Of a stretch of 63,168 bases of DNA, positions 43,376-52,107 are shown piece after piece. How positions within the stretch are numbered: the first letter of the stretch is position 1; each line of letters opens with the position of its first letter. The notes beneath the pieces were generated by a model that saw only the letters and a program-made list of their open reading frames with translations, had not been told where the DNA came from and did no database searches. Source of the DNA: a virus; IMG/VR virus record IMGVR_UViG_3300034093_001431, positions 1 to 63,168 of that record; one strand, given 5' to 3'. Both the position numbers and the translations under genes were made by a program.

Positions 43376-46024
43376 ATGGCGAAGAGATGTAAGTACATAT
43401 ACAAGGGCAAGACCTACACAAAGGAAGAGTTCATGGCGATGCTAGCGGGAGGGGAGTATGAGAACCTCCTCGCTGAGTATGAACAAGACGTTCAAGACTT
43501 GAACGCACCTAGTAAAGGCATGAATATTAAGTCATCGATTATTCAAAACAATCCTGTATATTTTAATAATTTAAAAGAATTTGCAAGCAACTCTTCGTTT
43601 GCAAACAAAATTGAATTTAAAAAAGCTATTCAAGGATTGCTTAACTCATATCTACCTGAATTAAAAAAACAATACGGCAAGTCATTTGACCCGTCAAAAA
43701 ATGATGAACTAACCAAAAAATATTTGTCTGATGCTATAACAAACGAAGCTGTAAAAGCAATCGAAGAACACCCCGAAGCAATCGGATGGTATGATGAGAA
43801 GACACGAGCAGCATTAGACGTTATATCAGCAATACATCCTGAGATAGCAACTGATAAAGAATCAAGAGGTTCTTTTATTCTGCCGCTTGCTGTGATGTCA
43901 AATGGAAACTTAGTTGATTTCAACTTTGATTTAGCTGAAAAGCAATACAATTATTTTAAAAACAACGGAAGGTTTAATCCTGAAGGGGGGTTTGGATTAC
44001 AACAATCGGGAATTAAAAAGTCATTACTATTAATAAACTCTTTATTGGATAACGGGCTGTCAATGGCTGATATCAATACGTTTTTAACCTCAAAATATAG
44101 AGCCGGAGATTTAAAAGTAAAGGTAGACGGAAAAATTAAAAGTCTTGCCTCAGGTGAATTAGCTGATGAAATGGTGTACGGAGCTACTATACTTGGCCCT
44201 AAAATTGGAAATGGATTCTATATGAATCTATGGGGCCAGTTTGACCAACTTACAATGGACAGATGGTTTATGCGTACGTGGGGAAGACTTACAGGGACTC
44301 TTTTAAAAACTGACGCCAAAGCAATTGCTGATGGAAAGAAAAGAGTGTCTGACGCATTAGCTGCTATCAAGTCAAACCCTGCTGCCAGTGAAATATTGAA
44401 GTCAATATTTAAAAAGGTTAGTGGTATGTCTCCTGTTGAACTTGCTAAAGCTGTAGAAAAGGCAAGTGTAGACAAAGATAGCAGAACAAAACTTGCATCC
44501 AATCCCAAGACAGATGAGTTAAGAAAGGCGGGAAATCAATTGTCAAAAAACATATCGGGAGAAAAAGAAGCTCCTGCAAATGGCAATGAAAGAAAGTTCA
44601 TTCGAGAAGTATTTAATAACGTACAAAATAGATTAAAGACTGAGCACGATATTGAAATTTCAATGGCTGATTTACAAGCTGTGCTTTGGTATCCTGAAAA
44701 AATATTATACGAATCATTTAAAGGCGGTCAAACATTCGAAGAAGCATCTGAAGGATACACTTCAGAATCTGCTCCTGATTATTTTAATGCGGCAAAAAAA
44801 CTTGCAACTAAACTTGGAAAAAATGAAACAGAAATTAATGAAGCCTTATCAAGAGGAAGAGAACGTGCTCAACGAAGTATCGGAACAGGAAATACCACAG
44901 CTAGGGGATCAGCTAGCGCAGCTGATAAAGAAGCTCTAGGAAGGGTAACTGAGGTAATATCAGGAAAATTTAAACAATCTAAGGGTATAGGAAAATTTGA
45001 TCCGCTTCCGGGCGCCCCAAAAACTGAAGGCATCACGGGCCCGGATCCCAACTTGGTTAGCGTAGCGGAAAACTATGCTAAGAAGTTTGGAATACCTTTT
45101 ACTCGACAGGCGGAGTATGTTAAGGTTGATGAGGATAGGGCTAAGAGAATAGCTGACGCTTACGAGAACATGAAGCACGACCCCAAAAACCCAAAGGTCT
45201 TGGAAGCGTTCAATGACTTAATCCGTCAGACAAAGGATCAGTACGATGCTCTAACCGAGGCCGGGTATGAGTTCTCTTTCTTTGACGGCGACACAGATCC
45301 TTACAATAAGAACCCTTCCAAGGCCATGAGAGATCTTCGAAACAATAAGAAGATGGCGGTGTACGGAACATACGCAGGGTACGGAACAGAAGGTATAACC
45401 GGTGCTAGCATTGAAGGCAACCCTATGCTTCAGGACACCGGCCTTAAATGGAAAGATCAGAATGGTGTGGACCAGACGGTGACAATGAACGACTTGTTCC
45501 GCGCTGTTCATGACGCGTTTGGCCACGGGTTAGAGGGCGCAGGGTTCAGGGCTAGAGGTGAAGAGAACGCGTGGCAGGCACACGTTAGGTTATTCACAGG
45601 TCCTGCTGTCGCTGCTATAACCACCGAGACTAGAGGTCAGAACAGCTGGTTAAATTACGGACCCTTTGGTGAACAGAACAGGAAGGCAACGGTGGACGAT
45701 ACCGTGTTTGCTGAGCAGAAGACAGGGCTTATGCCGGAGTGGACATGGAACGAGGGTAAGGCTGAGGCTATGCCTGAGCAGGTAGATGATCAGGACACTC
45801 AAGCTGTTGCAGACTCAAGCGCTCTGTTTGAAAAGTCTCAGGAGTTATTCGAGAAGATATCCGATGCAGCAGGCGGGTCTAAGAAGAGATCACTCGCTGA
45901 GGAGAGGAGAAAATTCATGGACGAGAACCCTGATATCAAGTTCATGGACGAGAATATGGCGTATATTTACAGACAAATTGAGGACAATAACCTTGGAAAG
46001 AAAGAAGGCAACTGTCCGCTATAA
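43376..46024 (+). CDS. Mosaic polyvalent virion protein, 882 aa
   Basis: The first 40 residues (KRCKYIYKGKTYTKEEFMAML) match in style the start of the 1254-aa protein at 46544. The stretch encoded at about 43520-45000 is AT-rich with other codon use, an apparent insertion. The GC-richer C-terminal domain contains YEFSFFDGDTDPYN, a His-rich HDAFGHGLEG (H712, H717) and TTETRGQNSWLNYGP, a conserved phage-cargo module of unknown function. It ends NPDIKFMDEN...EGNCPL, similar to the end of the 1695-aa protein. Confidence 0.7.
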   Translation: MAKRCKYIYKGKTYTKEEFMAMLAGGEYENLLAEYEQDVQDLNAPSKGMNIKSSIIQNNPVYFNNLKEFASNSSFANKIEFKKAIQGLLNSYLPELKKQYGKSFDPSKNDELTKKYLSDAITNEAVKAIEEHPEAIGWYDEKTRAALDVISAIHPEIATDKESRGSFILPLAVMSNGNLVDFNFDLAEKQYNYFKNNGRFNPEGGFGLQQSGIKKSLLLINSLLDNGLSMADINTFLTSKYRAGDLKVKVDGKIKSLASGELADEMVYGATILGPKIGNGFYMNLWGQFDQLTMDRWFMRTWGRLTGTLLKTDAKAIADGKKRVSDALAAIKSNPAASEILKSIFKKVSGMSPVELAKAVEKASVDKDSRTKLASNPKTDELRKAGNQLSKNISGEKEAPANGNERKFIREVFNNVQNRLKTEHDIEISMADLQAVLWYPEKILYESFKGGQTFEEASEGYTSESAPDYFNAAKKLATKLGKNETEINEALSRGRERAQRSIGTGNTTARGSASAADKEALGRVTEVISGKFKQSKGIGKFDPLPGAPKTEGITGPDPNLVSVAENYAKKFGIPFTRQAEYVKVDEDRAKRIADAYENMKHDPKNPKVLEAFNDLIRQTKDQYDALTEAGYEFSFFDGDTDPYNKNPSKAMRDLRNNKKMAVYGTYAGYGTEGITGASIEGNPMLQDTGLKWKDQNGVDQTVTMNDLFRAVHDAFGHGLEGAGFRARGEENAWQAHVRLFTGPAVAAITTETRGQNSWLNYGPFGEQNRKATVDDTVFAEQKTGLMPEWTWNEGKAEAMPEQVDDQDTQAVADSSALFEKSQELFEKISDAAGGSKKRSLAEERRKFMDENPDIKFMDENMAYIYRQIEDNNLGKKEGNCPL

Positions 46025-46033
46025 GACGATAAC

Positions 46034-46537
46034 ATGATAACAGTAGTACCTACAAAATTAAGTGTCGAGGTTTCATCCTTATTAGAAGCTAGAATCCATG
46101 ACGAGTACAACGCCTTCTTCTTCTATCGATCAGCATCTAACTGGTGCCAAGACGTAGGGTACGAGAAGGCTGCAAAGTTCTTTGCCAAGGAGGCAGAGTC
46201 GGAACTTGGTCACGCTAAAAAGATTGAGTCTTACATGGTGGACTGGAACACGCTGCCTTCACTAGCAGCGACGACCACCCCTCCATTCTTCTCTGGACTT
46301 GACGACATTATATCGCAAGCCTATAAAATGGAGTACGCACTGTACGAAGAGTATGAAGATACAAGCGCAAAGATATTTGAGATGAAGGACCTCTGCGTGT
46401 TTGACTTCTTACAAGAGTACCGCGTAGGCCAGAAGGACGCCGTGACCGAGTACGCTGACATGATCAATAAGCTGTCCGGTGTTAACACTATGGATAAGTT
46501 TCAGATGCTAATGCTAGAAAAGAATCTATTCGCATAA
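46034..46537 (+). CDS. Ferritin-like iron storage protein
   Basis: 167 aa, the length of bacterial non-haem ferritin. Four-helix ferritin pattern: LLEARIHDEYNAFFFYRSAS, FFAKEAESELGHAKKIESYM, IISQAYKMEYALYEEYEDTS, and VFDFLQEYRVGQKDAVTEYAD. Ferroxidase ligands align with E. coli FtnA: E24, E57, H60, E100 and Q133. It could store iron or detoxify Fe(II)/peroxide. It lies 9 and 6 nt from two giant virion genes, so late expression or packaging is suggested. Ferritins are rare in phages. Confidence 0.9.
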   Translation: MITVVPTKLSVEVSSLLEARIHDEYNAFFFYRSASNWCQDVGYEKAAKFFAKEAESELGHAKKIESYMVDWNTLPSLAATTTPPFFSGLDDIISQAYKMEYALYEEYEDTSAKIFEMKDLCVFDFLQEYRVGQKDAVTEYADMINKLSGVNTMDKFQMLMLEKNLFA

Positions 46538-46543
46538 CAGCCC

Positions 46544-49500
46544 ATGCCGTGTAAGATAAAATACAAAGACAGGGATATGTCTTACGCAGAGTTCGCCTCA
46601 TCCATGTATGAAGGCGAGCTTGCTGCTTTAATAAACTCCGGCGTGATCGACTCCTCTAAGTTAAAGGGGAGCATGCCCGCGTCTATAACAGCGGCAATGT
46701 CTGCTGAGCCAGCACCGAAAGCTACCCCTGCCAAGTCGCCCCTGCCTCCTTTGAAATTAAAGGACCGGAAGGGTAAGCCGGTAAGGAAGGCGAGTGTAAA
46801 GGCGAAGATGAGCAACAACGCAGGCGCTGTCAACAGCGCGTTCTCTAACGTGTTCAAGCAGTTCCCTAACTTAACCATCAAGGTTGATGCTCAGTCATAT
46901 TTAAACGCATCGGCAGACCCCGCGTCTGTCCCTATATACGACTCGTATGATGACCTGATAGGGTTTACAAATGCGGGCGAGGTCTTTATAGACCCTTCGG
47001 TATTTGACCGTAGCTCAAGGATTGCAGCGCTATCATCTGTATGGTTAAAGGTAGCCGAGACCGTAGACCCTGCAATATACAAGTCCTTCATGAGCGAGCT
47101 TAAGAAGCCAGAGAACAGGTCTTACATAGACAGTGTAGAAGCTACGGGTAGGTTTACTGAAGAGAAAGATATCCTAAACCAAGCCGCGTCAAACATGATC
47201 AATGACGCAGCGTACCAGAGGGAGAACAGGACCCTTATACAAAAGTTTGCAGACTTCCTCAGGGATTTGTTTGGGATCAAGAGGGACTTTATGAAGATGA
47301 CTGCGAAGGATTTTGCGGAGACTATCGCAAAGGAACTTAACGGGAACTACCCGGTGTCTAGCCTGACATCAAAGCAGTTAGATGAGCTAGATCCTAGTGA
47401 TGCTAGGATATCTATAGATGGTGGTGTCCTTGATTACGAGGGTGGGGTTATGGCTAAGGCTGCCGATAAGGTGAGTGGGGTACGATTAATATCGCCTCAA
47501 AAGTTTAGCAGCTTCAAGACTATGCTTAGCTATATGTTCGGGGGTAAGTACTTCGGGAGGATAGACAACCTTAACAAGCAGAAGGATAGAGTTATAAACG
47601 CACGCATGCGCGAGCTTGATGGTAAGGTAAAGTCTTTCGCTAAACAATTTAAGAAAGAGTTTAAGGGCAAGTCTAATGCAGACATCAAGCGTGCTATTGA
47701 GTACATAAACGGCATCATGAGCTCCACGCAAAAGCGCAGCTGGGTTATGATGAATGCTAGGAATGGTGTACTGTCAGATGAGATGGTCGACATGATCCAG
47801 AGTATGCGAGATGACATAGACGCGATGTCTATGGAGGTGAACAAGTTCATCGACCCGCAGTCTAGACTGAGTGCTGTTATCAGTGGTAACCTAGGGTTCT
47901 ACATGAACCGAAGCTACGCCGTACATAACAACGGGTCTTGGAACAAGGCCATGTTCCCGTCTGGCATGAAGACCAGCGTATTCTCAGACAAGAGAACCCC
48001 GGAGATGCAGGCTGTGTACGACGAGGCGTTTGACTTCTTGAAGAACCAGTACCCTGAGTTATCATCGTCTGAGATTGACTTGATGTTAAAGCAGTTCTCA
48101 AAGGTCGACAAGGACGAGGCAGAGGATGCGTTTATAGAATCAAACGGTAAGGTAGGCAAGGCTTACTCAGACTTCTTGAAAGCTAGGAAGGATATGCCTG
48201 ACCAGATCCGCGCATTCCTTGGCGAGTACAAGGATCCGCTGACTAATTTCTACAACACTATGGCGAACATGATACAGTTCGCTGAGAATAGAAAGTTCTT
48301 GCAAAGTTTGGCTGACTTAGGGGACAACAAGATATTCTTTGACTCTCCTAGTAGCGAGTTCAATAGCGAGATAGCAGGGACCAAGAACGAGTACAGCCCA
48401 CTGTATGGTAAGTACACCTCGAAGGAGATTGCTGACTACCTGAGCGGGACAGACAAGATGTGGAAGATCCCTGTCTTCAGGAAACTCGCATCGGTCTGGA
48501 AGATGAACCAGACGGTTTTATCTCCAAGGTCTTGGGTAAGAAACTTCCATTCTAACTTCTTTATACACGTGTACAACGGTCACATATTCGGGCCCGTCAA
48601 GTACATGGCTAAAGGATTTTATTACGCAGGGAAGAACGTGGCTGACTCAGATGACTCGTACATACTTAGCCTTATGGAGGCTGGAGTGATCGGGTCTGGA
48701 GTTGAAGCGGGCGTGCTTCGCAGGGTTATAAAGGAGGCTTGGGGTGACATGGACGACATGACCCTTGACCCTGAGCAGAGATACAACTCTTTCACTGAGA
48801 GGTTAAACAGGGCTGTCAGCTGGACAAGAAATAAGTCTATAGATGTTTACGAGGCTGCAGATAACATCCACAAAATCATAGCGTTCGAGTCTGAAAAGTA
48901 TGACGTCAAGTATATGTTCCCGTCATTGAGCGAAAAGGAAATATTTGACATGGCCGTGGAAAGGTTTAAGGAGACCAACATTGTGTATGAGAAGGCGCCA
49001 GATATAATTAAGAGATTGTCTGCGTCGCCTATACTGGGTACGTTCCCTACCTTTACCGCAGAGGCCATGAGGATTGCCGTGACTATACCGATGCGTGCAG
49101 TCAAGGATATAAACGAAGGCGCTAAGAAGAAGAATGCTCGTCAGACCTTGGTTGGTCTTAAGAGACTGGTTGGATTCGCAGCAGGCGCTACCATGATGAA
49201 CGTGATAGCTAACCTAATCCTTTCAGGATTTGATCAGCCAGAGGAGGATGATGACGTGGCAAGGGTGCTGTACGAAGGGTCTCCGGAGTACGCCAAGAAT
49301 AGTAGCAAGATCATCATTAACAAGACCCCTAAGGGTTATAAGATGGTTGACTTGGACTGGCTTAATCCATTGAACTTTATTCAGAAGTCCTACAACACAT
49401 GGGAAAACACGGGCTCTTTTGAGCCGAACGACTCGCGCCTGCTGGCCGTGACGTCTACGCTTTTAGAATCCTTCATTGGCCCTGAAGCAGTCCTAGCTGT

Positions 49501-50308
49501 CGGCGAGGATATAATAAAGAACGAAGACTCATCCAAGAGGTCAGAAATTTATTCAATAAACGACAGGTTCTACGACAAGTTTGAGAAGAGCTTCATCTAT
49601 ATGAGCAAGAGATCTCAGCCCGGAATCGCTACCAGTGCTTATGATTTTTACAAAGCGTATGGTGTGGACAAGGAGTATGACGGGGACGCATACAAGAGGG
49701 ATACCAAGGACGAGGTGTTGAGGCACACGGCTGGGGTGAACATTGTTAGCGTGGATATTGTCCGCAACTGGGCTAATCAGGTAGCTAACAACTACGCACC
49801 CGCTATCAGTAGTTATACCGAGGACGTGAGCAAGATGAAGTACGACCTTAAGACCGAGGTGGAGAAGATGAACTACAACTTAAAGAGTGGTAACCTCACC
49901 AAGTCAGAGTACGACTCAAGGTTTGATGACATGTTGGACCAGTTCCAGAACGACATACACGAGGTGAACAAGGGTATAGTAGCCAAGCAGCTTAGACTTC
50001 ACAAGTACACCAAGTCCCTGCTTAATGTAGTGTCCCAATCTACCGACGACCCGGAACAGATTGCTAAGATTGAGGAGGAGATTCTAGGTAAGTACGAGTA
50101 CAGCATAGGCAAGAACGTGACCATGAACCAAGGGTACAAGGTGAAGGAAGCCTTGAAGTTAGGCAACCTGTACAACGCAGACTTCTTCTTCTTTAAGGAC
50201 ATGACAGGCGAGTTCCTTAATAACATGGGGTACAAGGGTTCTGACAAGGAGATGATGGACGCTTACCTAAAGGATTTGATAACAGAAGCTGACCAAAATT
50301 ATGAGTAA
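46544..50308 (+). CDS. Giant polyvalent virion protein, 1254 aa
   Basis: N-terminal CKIKYKDRDMSYAEFASSMYEGEL resembles the start of the 882-aa protein. A Pro/Ala/Lys linker leads to a domain with VFIDPSVFDRSSRIAALSSVW and FVRDL-type helices (KFADFLRDLFGIK). The centre has SPRSWVRNFHSNFFIHVYNG and the C-terminal part has FTAEAMRIAVTIPMRAVKDI plus a membrane-like GFAAGATMMNVIANLILSG. These are LPD-type polyvalent features (from memory). Likely an ejected internal protein. Confidence 0.7.
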   Translation: MPCKIKYKDRDMSYAEFASSMYEGELAALINSGVIDSSKLKGSMPASITAAMSAEPAPKATPAKSPLPPLKLKDRKGKPVRKASVKAKMSNNAGAVNSAFSNVFKQFPNLTIKVDAQSYLNASADPASVPIYDSYDDLIGFTNAGEVFIDPSVFDRSSRIAALSSVWLKVAETVDPAIYKSFMSELKKPENRSYIDSVEATGRFTEEKDILNQAASNMINDAAYQRENRTLIQKFADFLRDLFGIKRDFMKMTAKDFAETIAKELNGNYPVSSLTSKQLDELDPSDARISIDGGVLDYEGGVMAKAADKVSGVRLISPQKFSSFKTMLSYMFGGKYFGRIDNLNKQKDRVINARMRELDGKVKSFAKQFKKEFKGKSNADIKRAIEYINGIMSSTQKRSWVMMNARNGVLSDEMVDMIQSMRDDIDAMSMEVNKFIDPQSRLSAVISGNLGFYMNRSYAVHNNGSWNKAMFPSGMKTSVFSDKRTPEMQAVYDEAFDFLKNQYPELSSSEIDLMLKQFSKVDKDEAEDAFIESNGKVGKAYSDFLKARKDMPDQIRAFLGEYKDPLTNFYNTMANMIQFAENRKFLQSLADLGDNKIFFDSPSSEFNSEIAGTKNEYSPLYGKYTSKEIADYLSGTDKMWKIPVFRKLASVWKMNQTVLSPRSWVRNFHSNFFIHVYNGHIFGPVKYMAKGFYYAGKNVADSDDSYILSLMEAGVIGSGVEAGVLRRVIKEAWGDMDDMTLDPEQRYNSFTERLNRAVSWTRNKSIDVYEAADNIHKIIAFESEKYDVKYMFPSLSEKEIFDMAVERFKETNIVYEKAPDIIKRLSASPILGTFPTFTAEAMRIAVTIPMRAVKDINEGAKKKNARQTLVGLKRLVGFAAGATMMNVIANLILSGFDQPEEDDDVARVLYEGSPEYAKNSSKIIINKTPKGYKMVDLDWLNPLNFIQKSYNTWENTGSFEPNDSRLLAVTSTLLESFIGPEAVLAVGEDIIKNEDSSKRSEIYSINDRFYDKFEKSFIYMSKRSQPGIATSAYDFYKAYGVDKEYDGDAYKRDTKDEVLRHTAGVNIVSVDIVRNWANQVANNYAPAISSYTEDVSKMKYDLKTEVEKMNYNLKSGNLTKSEYDSRFDDMLDQFQNDIHEVNKGIVAKQLRLHKYTKSLLNVVSQSTDDPEQIAKIEEEILGKYEYSIGKNVTMNQGYKVKEALKLGNLYNADFFFFKDMTGEFLNNMGYKGSDKEMMDAYLKDLITEADQNYE

Positions 50309-50347
50309 TACCTACTAATTTACTACACGTGTTAATAGTTAATGTAT

Positions 50348-50355
50348 TATATTTG
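50348..50355 (+). promoter_or_regulatory. TATATTTG promoter for the lysis genes
   Basis: Perfect -7 box 8 nt before the ATG at 50364, so the transcript start lies within a few bases of the start codon. Confidence 0.75.
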
Positions 50356-50363
50356 TAGTGATT

Positions 50364-50609
50364 ATGAATGATGAGATGAAACACATAGTTGCTGCTCTTC
50401 TGAACCAGATGCAGAGCAATCAAGACGACTTGGTGGTGTGCGCTAAGTGGATAGGAGCCAGTATGTTACTTACGGTTCCGTCGTACATGCCAGAGTTAGA
50501 GCAGTGGGTTAGGTTGCTGAGTGTTACCTTCGGTAGCATCACCGCCTTTATAGGTATGATCATCATGGTATTCAAACTAAAGGACCTCCTAAGTAAACGA
50601 AAAAAGTAA
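50364..50609 (+). CDS. Holin-like membrane protein, 81 aa
   Basis: Starts MNDEMKHIVAALLNQM; a GTG two codons upstream is possible. Two hydrophobic segments, WIGASMLLTVPSY (about 28-40) and LLSVTFGSITAFIGMIIMVF (about 50-70), end in a basic tail (LSKRKK). Size, topology and the gene order holin-membrane protein-endolysin support a class II holin. Assignment is by topology and context. Confidence 0.6.
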   Translation: MNDEMKHIVAALLNQMQSNQDDLVVCAKWIGASMLLTVPSYMPELEQWVRLLSVTFGSITAFIGMIIMVFKLKDLLSKRKK

Positions 50610-50611
50610 CC

Positions 50612-50953
50612 ATGTTTGAGGCGATAAAAAAAACAATTAAACAATTCCCCGAGGTGTTTGCCCTTCCTGTTATATGGATAGGCCTTATCATCTGCAAGTC
50701 CATGTTAGAGTTAGACCTAGAGGCTAACGCTATTATACCTTACGACTGGATTCAGTTTCCTGTGATGGCAGGGGCTACTGTTATGTTTGCTAACGCCTTA
50801 GCGCACGGTGCAATTAAATATAACCAACCATCGATATGGGCACAGTACAAGAAATGGATAAACAATCAAGGTCCAGAGCCGGGCAACTACTTCAGCTACT
50901 TAGTTCTTTATACGGCAGCGTTCGTCGTTATTATGTACGTCCTGCTCAAATAA
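50612..50953 (+). CDS. Lysis-associated membrane protein, 113 aa
   Basis: Three hydrophobic segments: FALPVIWIGLIICKSML, FPVMAGATVMFANALA and YLVLYTAAFVVIMYVLL. It lies 2 nt after the holin-like gene and the endolysin start is embedded in its 3' end. It may be a second holin or an antiholin. Confidence 0.6.
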   Translation: MFEAIKKTIKQFPEVFALPVIWIGLIICKSMLELDLEANAIIPYDWIQFPVMAGATVMFANALAHGAIKYNQPSIWAQYKKWINNQGPEPGNYFSYLVLYTAAFVVIMYVLLK

Positions 50954-51477
50954 TAATCATATCACTATCCTTATTCGAGACCACAGAACTTTACGCTAGC
51001 AACTGCGTAAGGACTACCGCGTATTCTCAGGTAGGGGTAACCGAAGAGGGTGGTAACAATAAGGGCAGGGTGGTAACTATGTACCTTTCCAACGCGAAGA
51101 TATACACGCCAGCCCCTTGGTGTGGCGCCTTTGTCAAGTGGGTACTGGATGCGTGCGGTGTTGAGCACTGGATCACCGCGTGGTCCCCAAGCGGAACGGC
51201 ACGCAACAGGATCTATGACCGAAGAACTCCAGACAAGAATGTTACAAAGCCAGAGAGCATGGACGTGTTTACCCTGTACTACCCGTCCCTTAAAAGGATA
51301 GGGCATGTAGGATTCGTTGATGAGTGGGGAGACAAGTGGGTCACCACAGTTGAGGGTAACACTAACGACTCAGGGTCTAGGGATAGTAACACCGGGGACG
51401 GTGTGCTTAAACGCAAGAGACTCAAGTCTACCATATACCAAGTAAGCAGACCAAACTACAGCAAGACATGCAGGTAA
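50854..51477 (+). CDS. CHAP-domain endolysin
   Basis: 207 aa. The only in-frame ATGs upstream of the domain (50836, 50854) lie inside the preceding membrane gene, giving an N-terminus MDKQSRSR... with a hydrophobic stretch AQIIIISLSLF that could act as signal-anchor. The CHAP domain has the catalytic Cys in PAPWCGAFVKWVL, the His in RIGHVGFVDEW, and EGNTNDSGSRDSN. It should cut peptidoglycan peptides or amide bonds for lysis. Confidence 0.85.
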   Translation: MDKQSRSRAGQLLQLLSSLYGSVRRYYVRPAQIIIISLSLFETTELYASNCVRTTAYSQVGVTEEGGNNKGRVVTMYLSNAKIYTPAPWCGAFVKWVLDACGVEHWITAWSPSGTARNRIYDRRTPDKNVTKPESMDVFTLYYPSLKRIGHVGFVDEWGDKWVTTVEGNTNDSGSRDSNTGDGVLKRKRLKSTIYQVSRPNYSKTCR

Positions 51478-52058
51478 TGAGAAGGGAACAGGAGGAACTT
51501 GTAAAGGCTTACAAGTTATTCAAACAGTACGGGTGGGTAGTGGAGAGGGGCCAGAAGGACTTCTACTCAGGGACCCTAGACCTCTGCGTCAGGCTTTACA
51601 AGAACGGGGAGTACACCCCTTGGTTCTATGGGCAGGCTCCTGTGGTTGACAAGAACCTAGTGTTCGCGCTAGTGTGTGCGGAGTTAACAGCCTTGACGTT
51701 TGCTGCCGTAGCTTATGACATCCCATTCAAGCAGGACTCTGTAGAGGATCCTGCCGTGACAGAGTCAACCGACGCGGACATGGGCGGCGTCACCAAGTGG
51801 AGGTTACTTCACGAGATGGGTTCAACCATCCATGATGTAGAGATGAGGCTTTACGGCATGGGCGTGGACATGACACCTTATCTTGTTTACAAGTCAAGGT
51901 TAAACGCTCAGGGTAAGAGGGTGACCAAGGAGAAGATGGCGGAGTTTTTCTTTCCAGATGGGGGCACTCCTAAGATTAAGCCTATAAAATTAAAGCCAGA
52001 AGAGAAGGCTGTGGTTACGCAAGAGCCTCCTAAGAAATCTTTCAGGGCTGAGTACTAA
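51477..52058 (+). CDS. Hypothetical protein downstream of endolysin, 193 aa
   Basis: Start chosen at the TAATG junction with the endolysin; ATG 51468 is an alternative three codons earlier. N-terminal REQEELVKAYKLFKQYGWVVERGQKDFYSG, a central helix LVFALVCAELTALTFAAVA, and a Lys/Pro-rich tail. No family recognised. It is the last plus-strand gene before the convergent terminator. Confidence 0.7.
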   Translation: MRREQEELVKAYKLFKQYGWVVERGQKDFYSGTLDLCVRLYKNGEYTPWFYGQAPVVDKNLVFALVCAELTALTFAAVAYDIPFKQDSVEDPAVTESTDADMGGVTKWRLLHEMGSTIHDVEMRLYGMGVDMTPYLVYKSRLNAQGKRVTKEKMAEFFFPDGGTPKIKPIKLKPEEKAVVTQEPPKKSFRAEY

Positions 52059-52059
52059 C

Positions 52060-52090
52060 AAAAAAGGGAAGGCTGAAGCCCTCCCTCTTA
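52060..52090. terminator. Bidirectional terminator between convergent gene blocks
   Basis: GGGAAGGC and GCCCTCCC pair around TGAA with one mismatch, flanked by an A-run on the left and a CTCTT tract on the right. It sits exactly between the last plus gene (ends 52058) and the last minus gene (ends 52108). Confidence 0.75.
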
Positions 52091-52107
52091 AGTTTAACCA
52101 ATAACCA

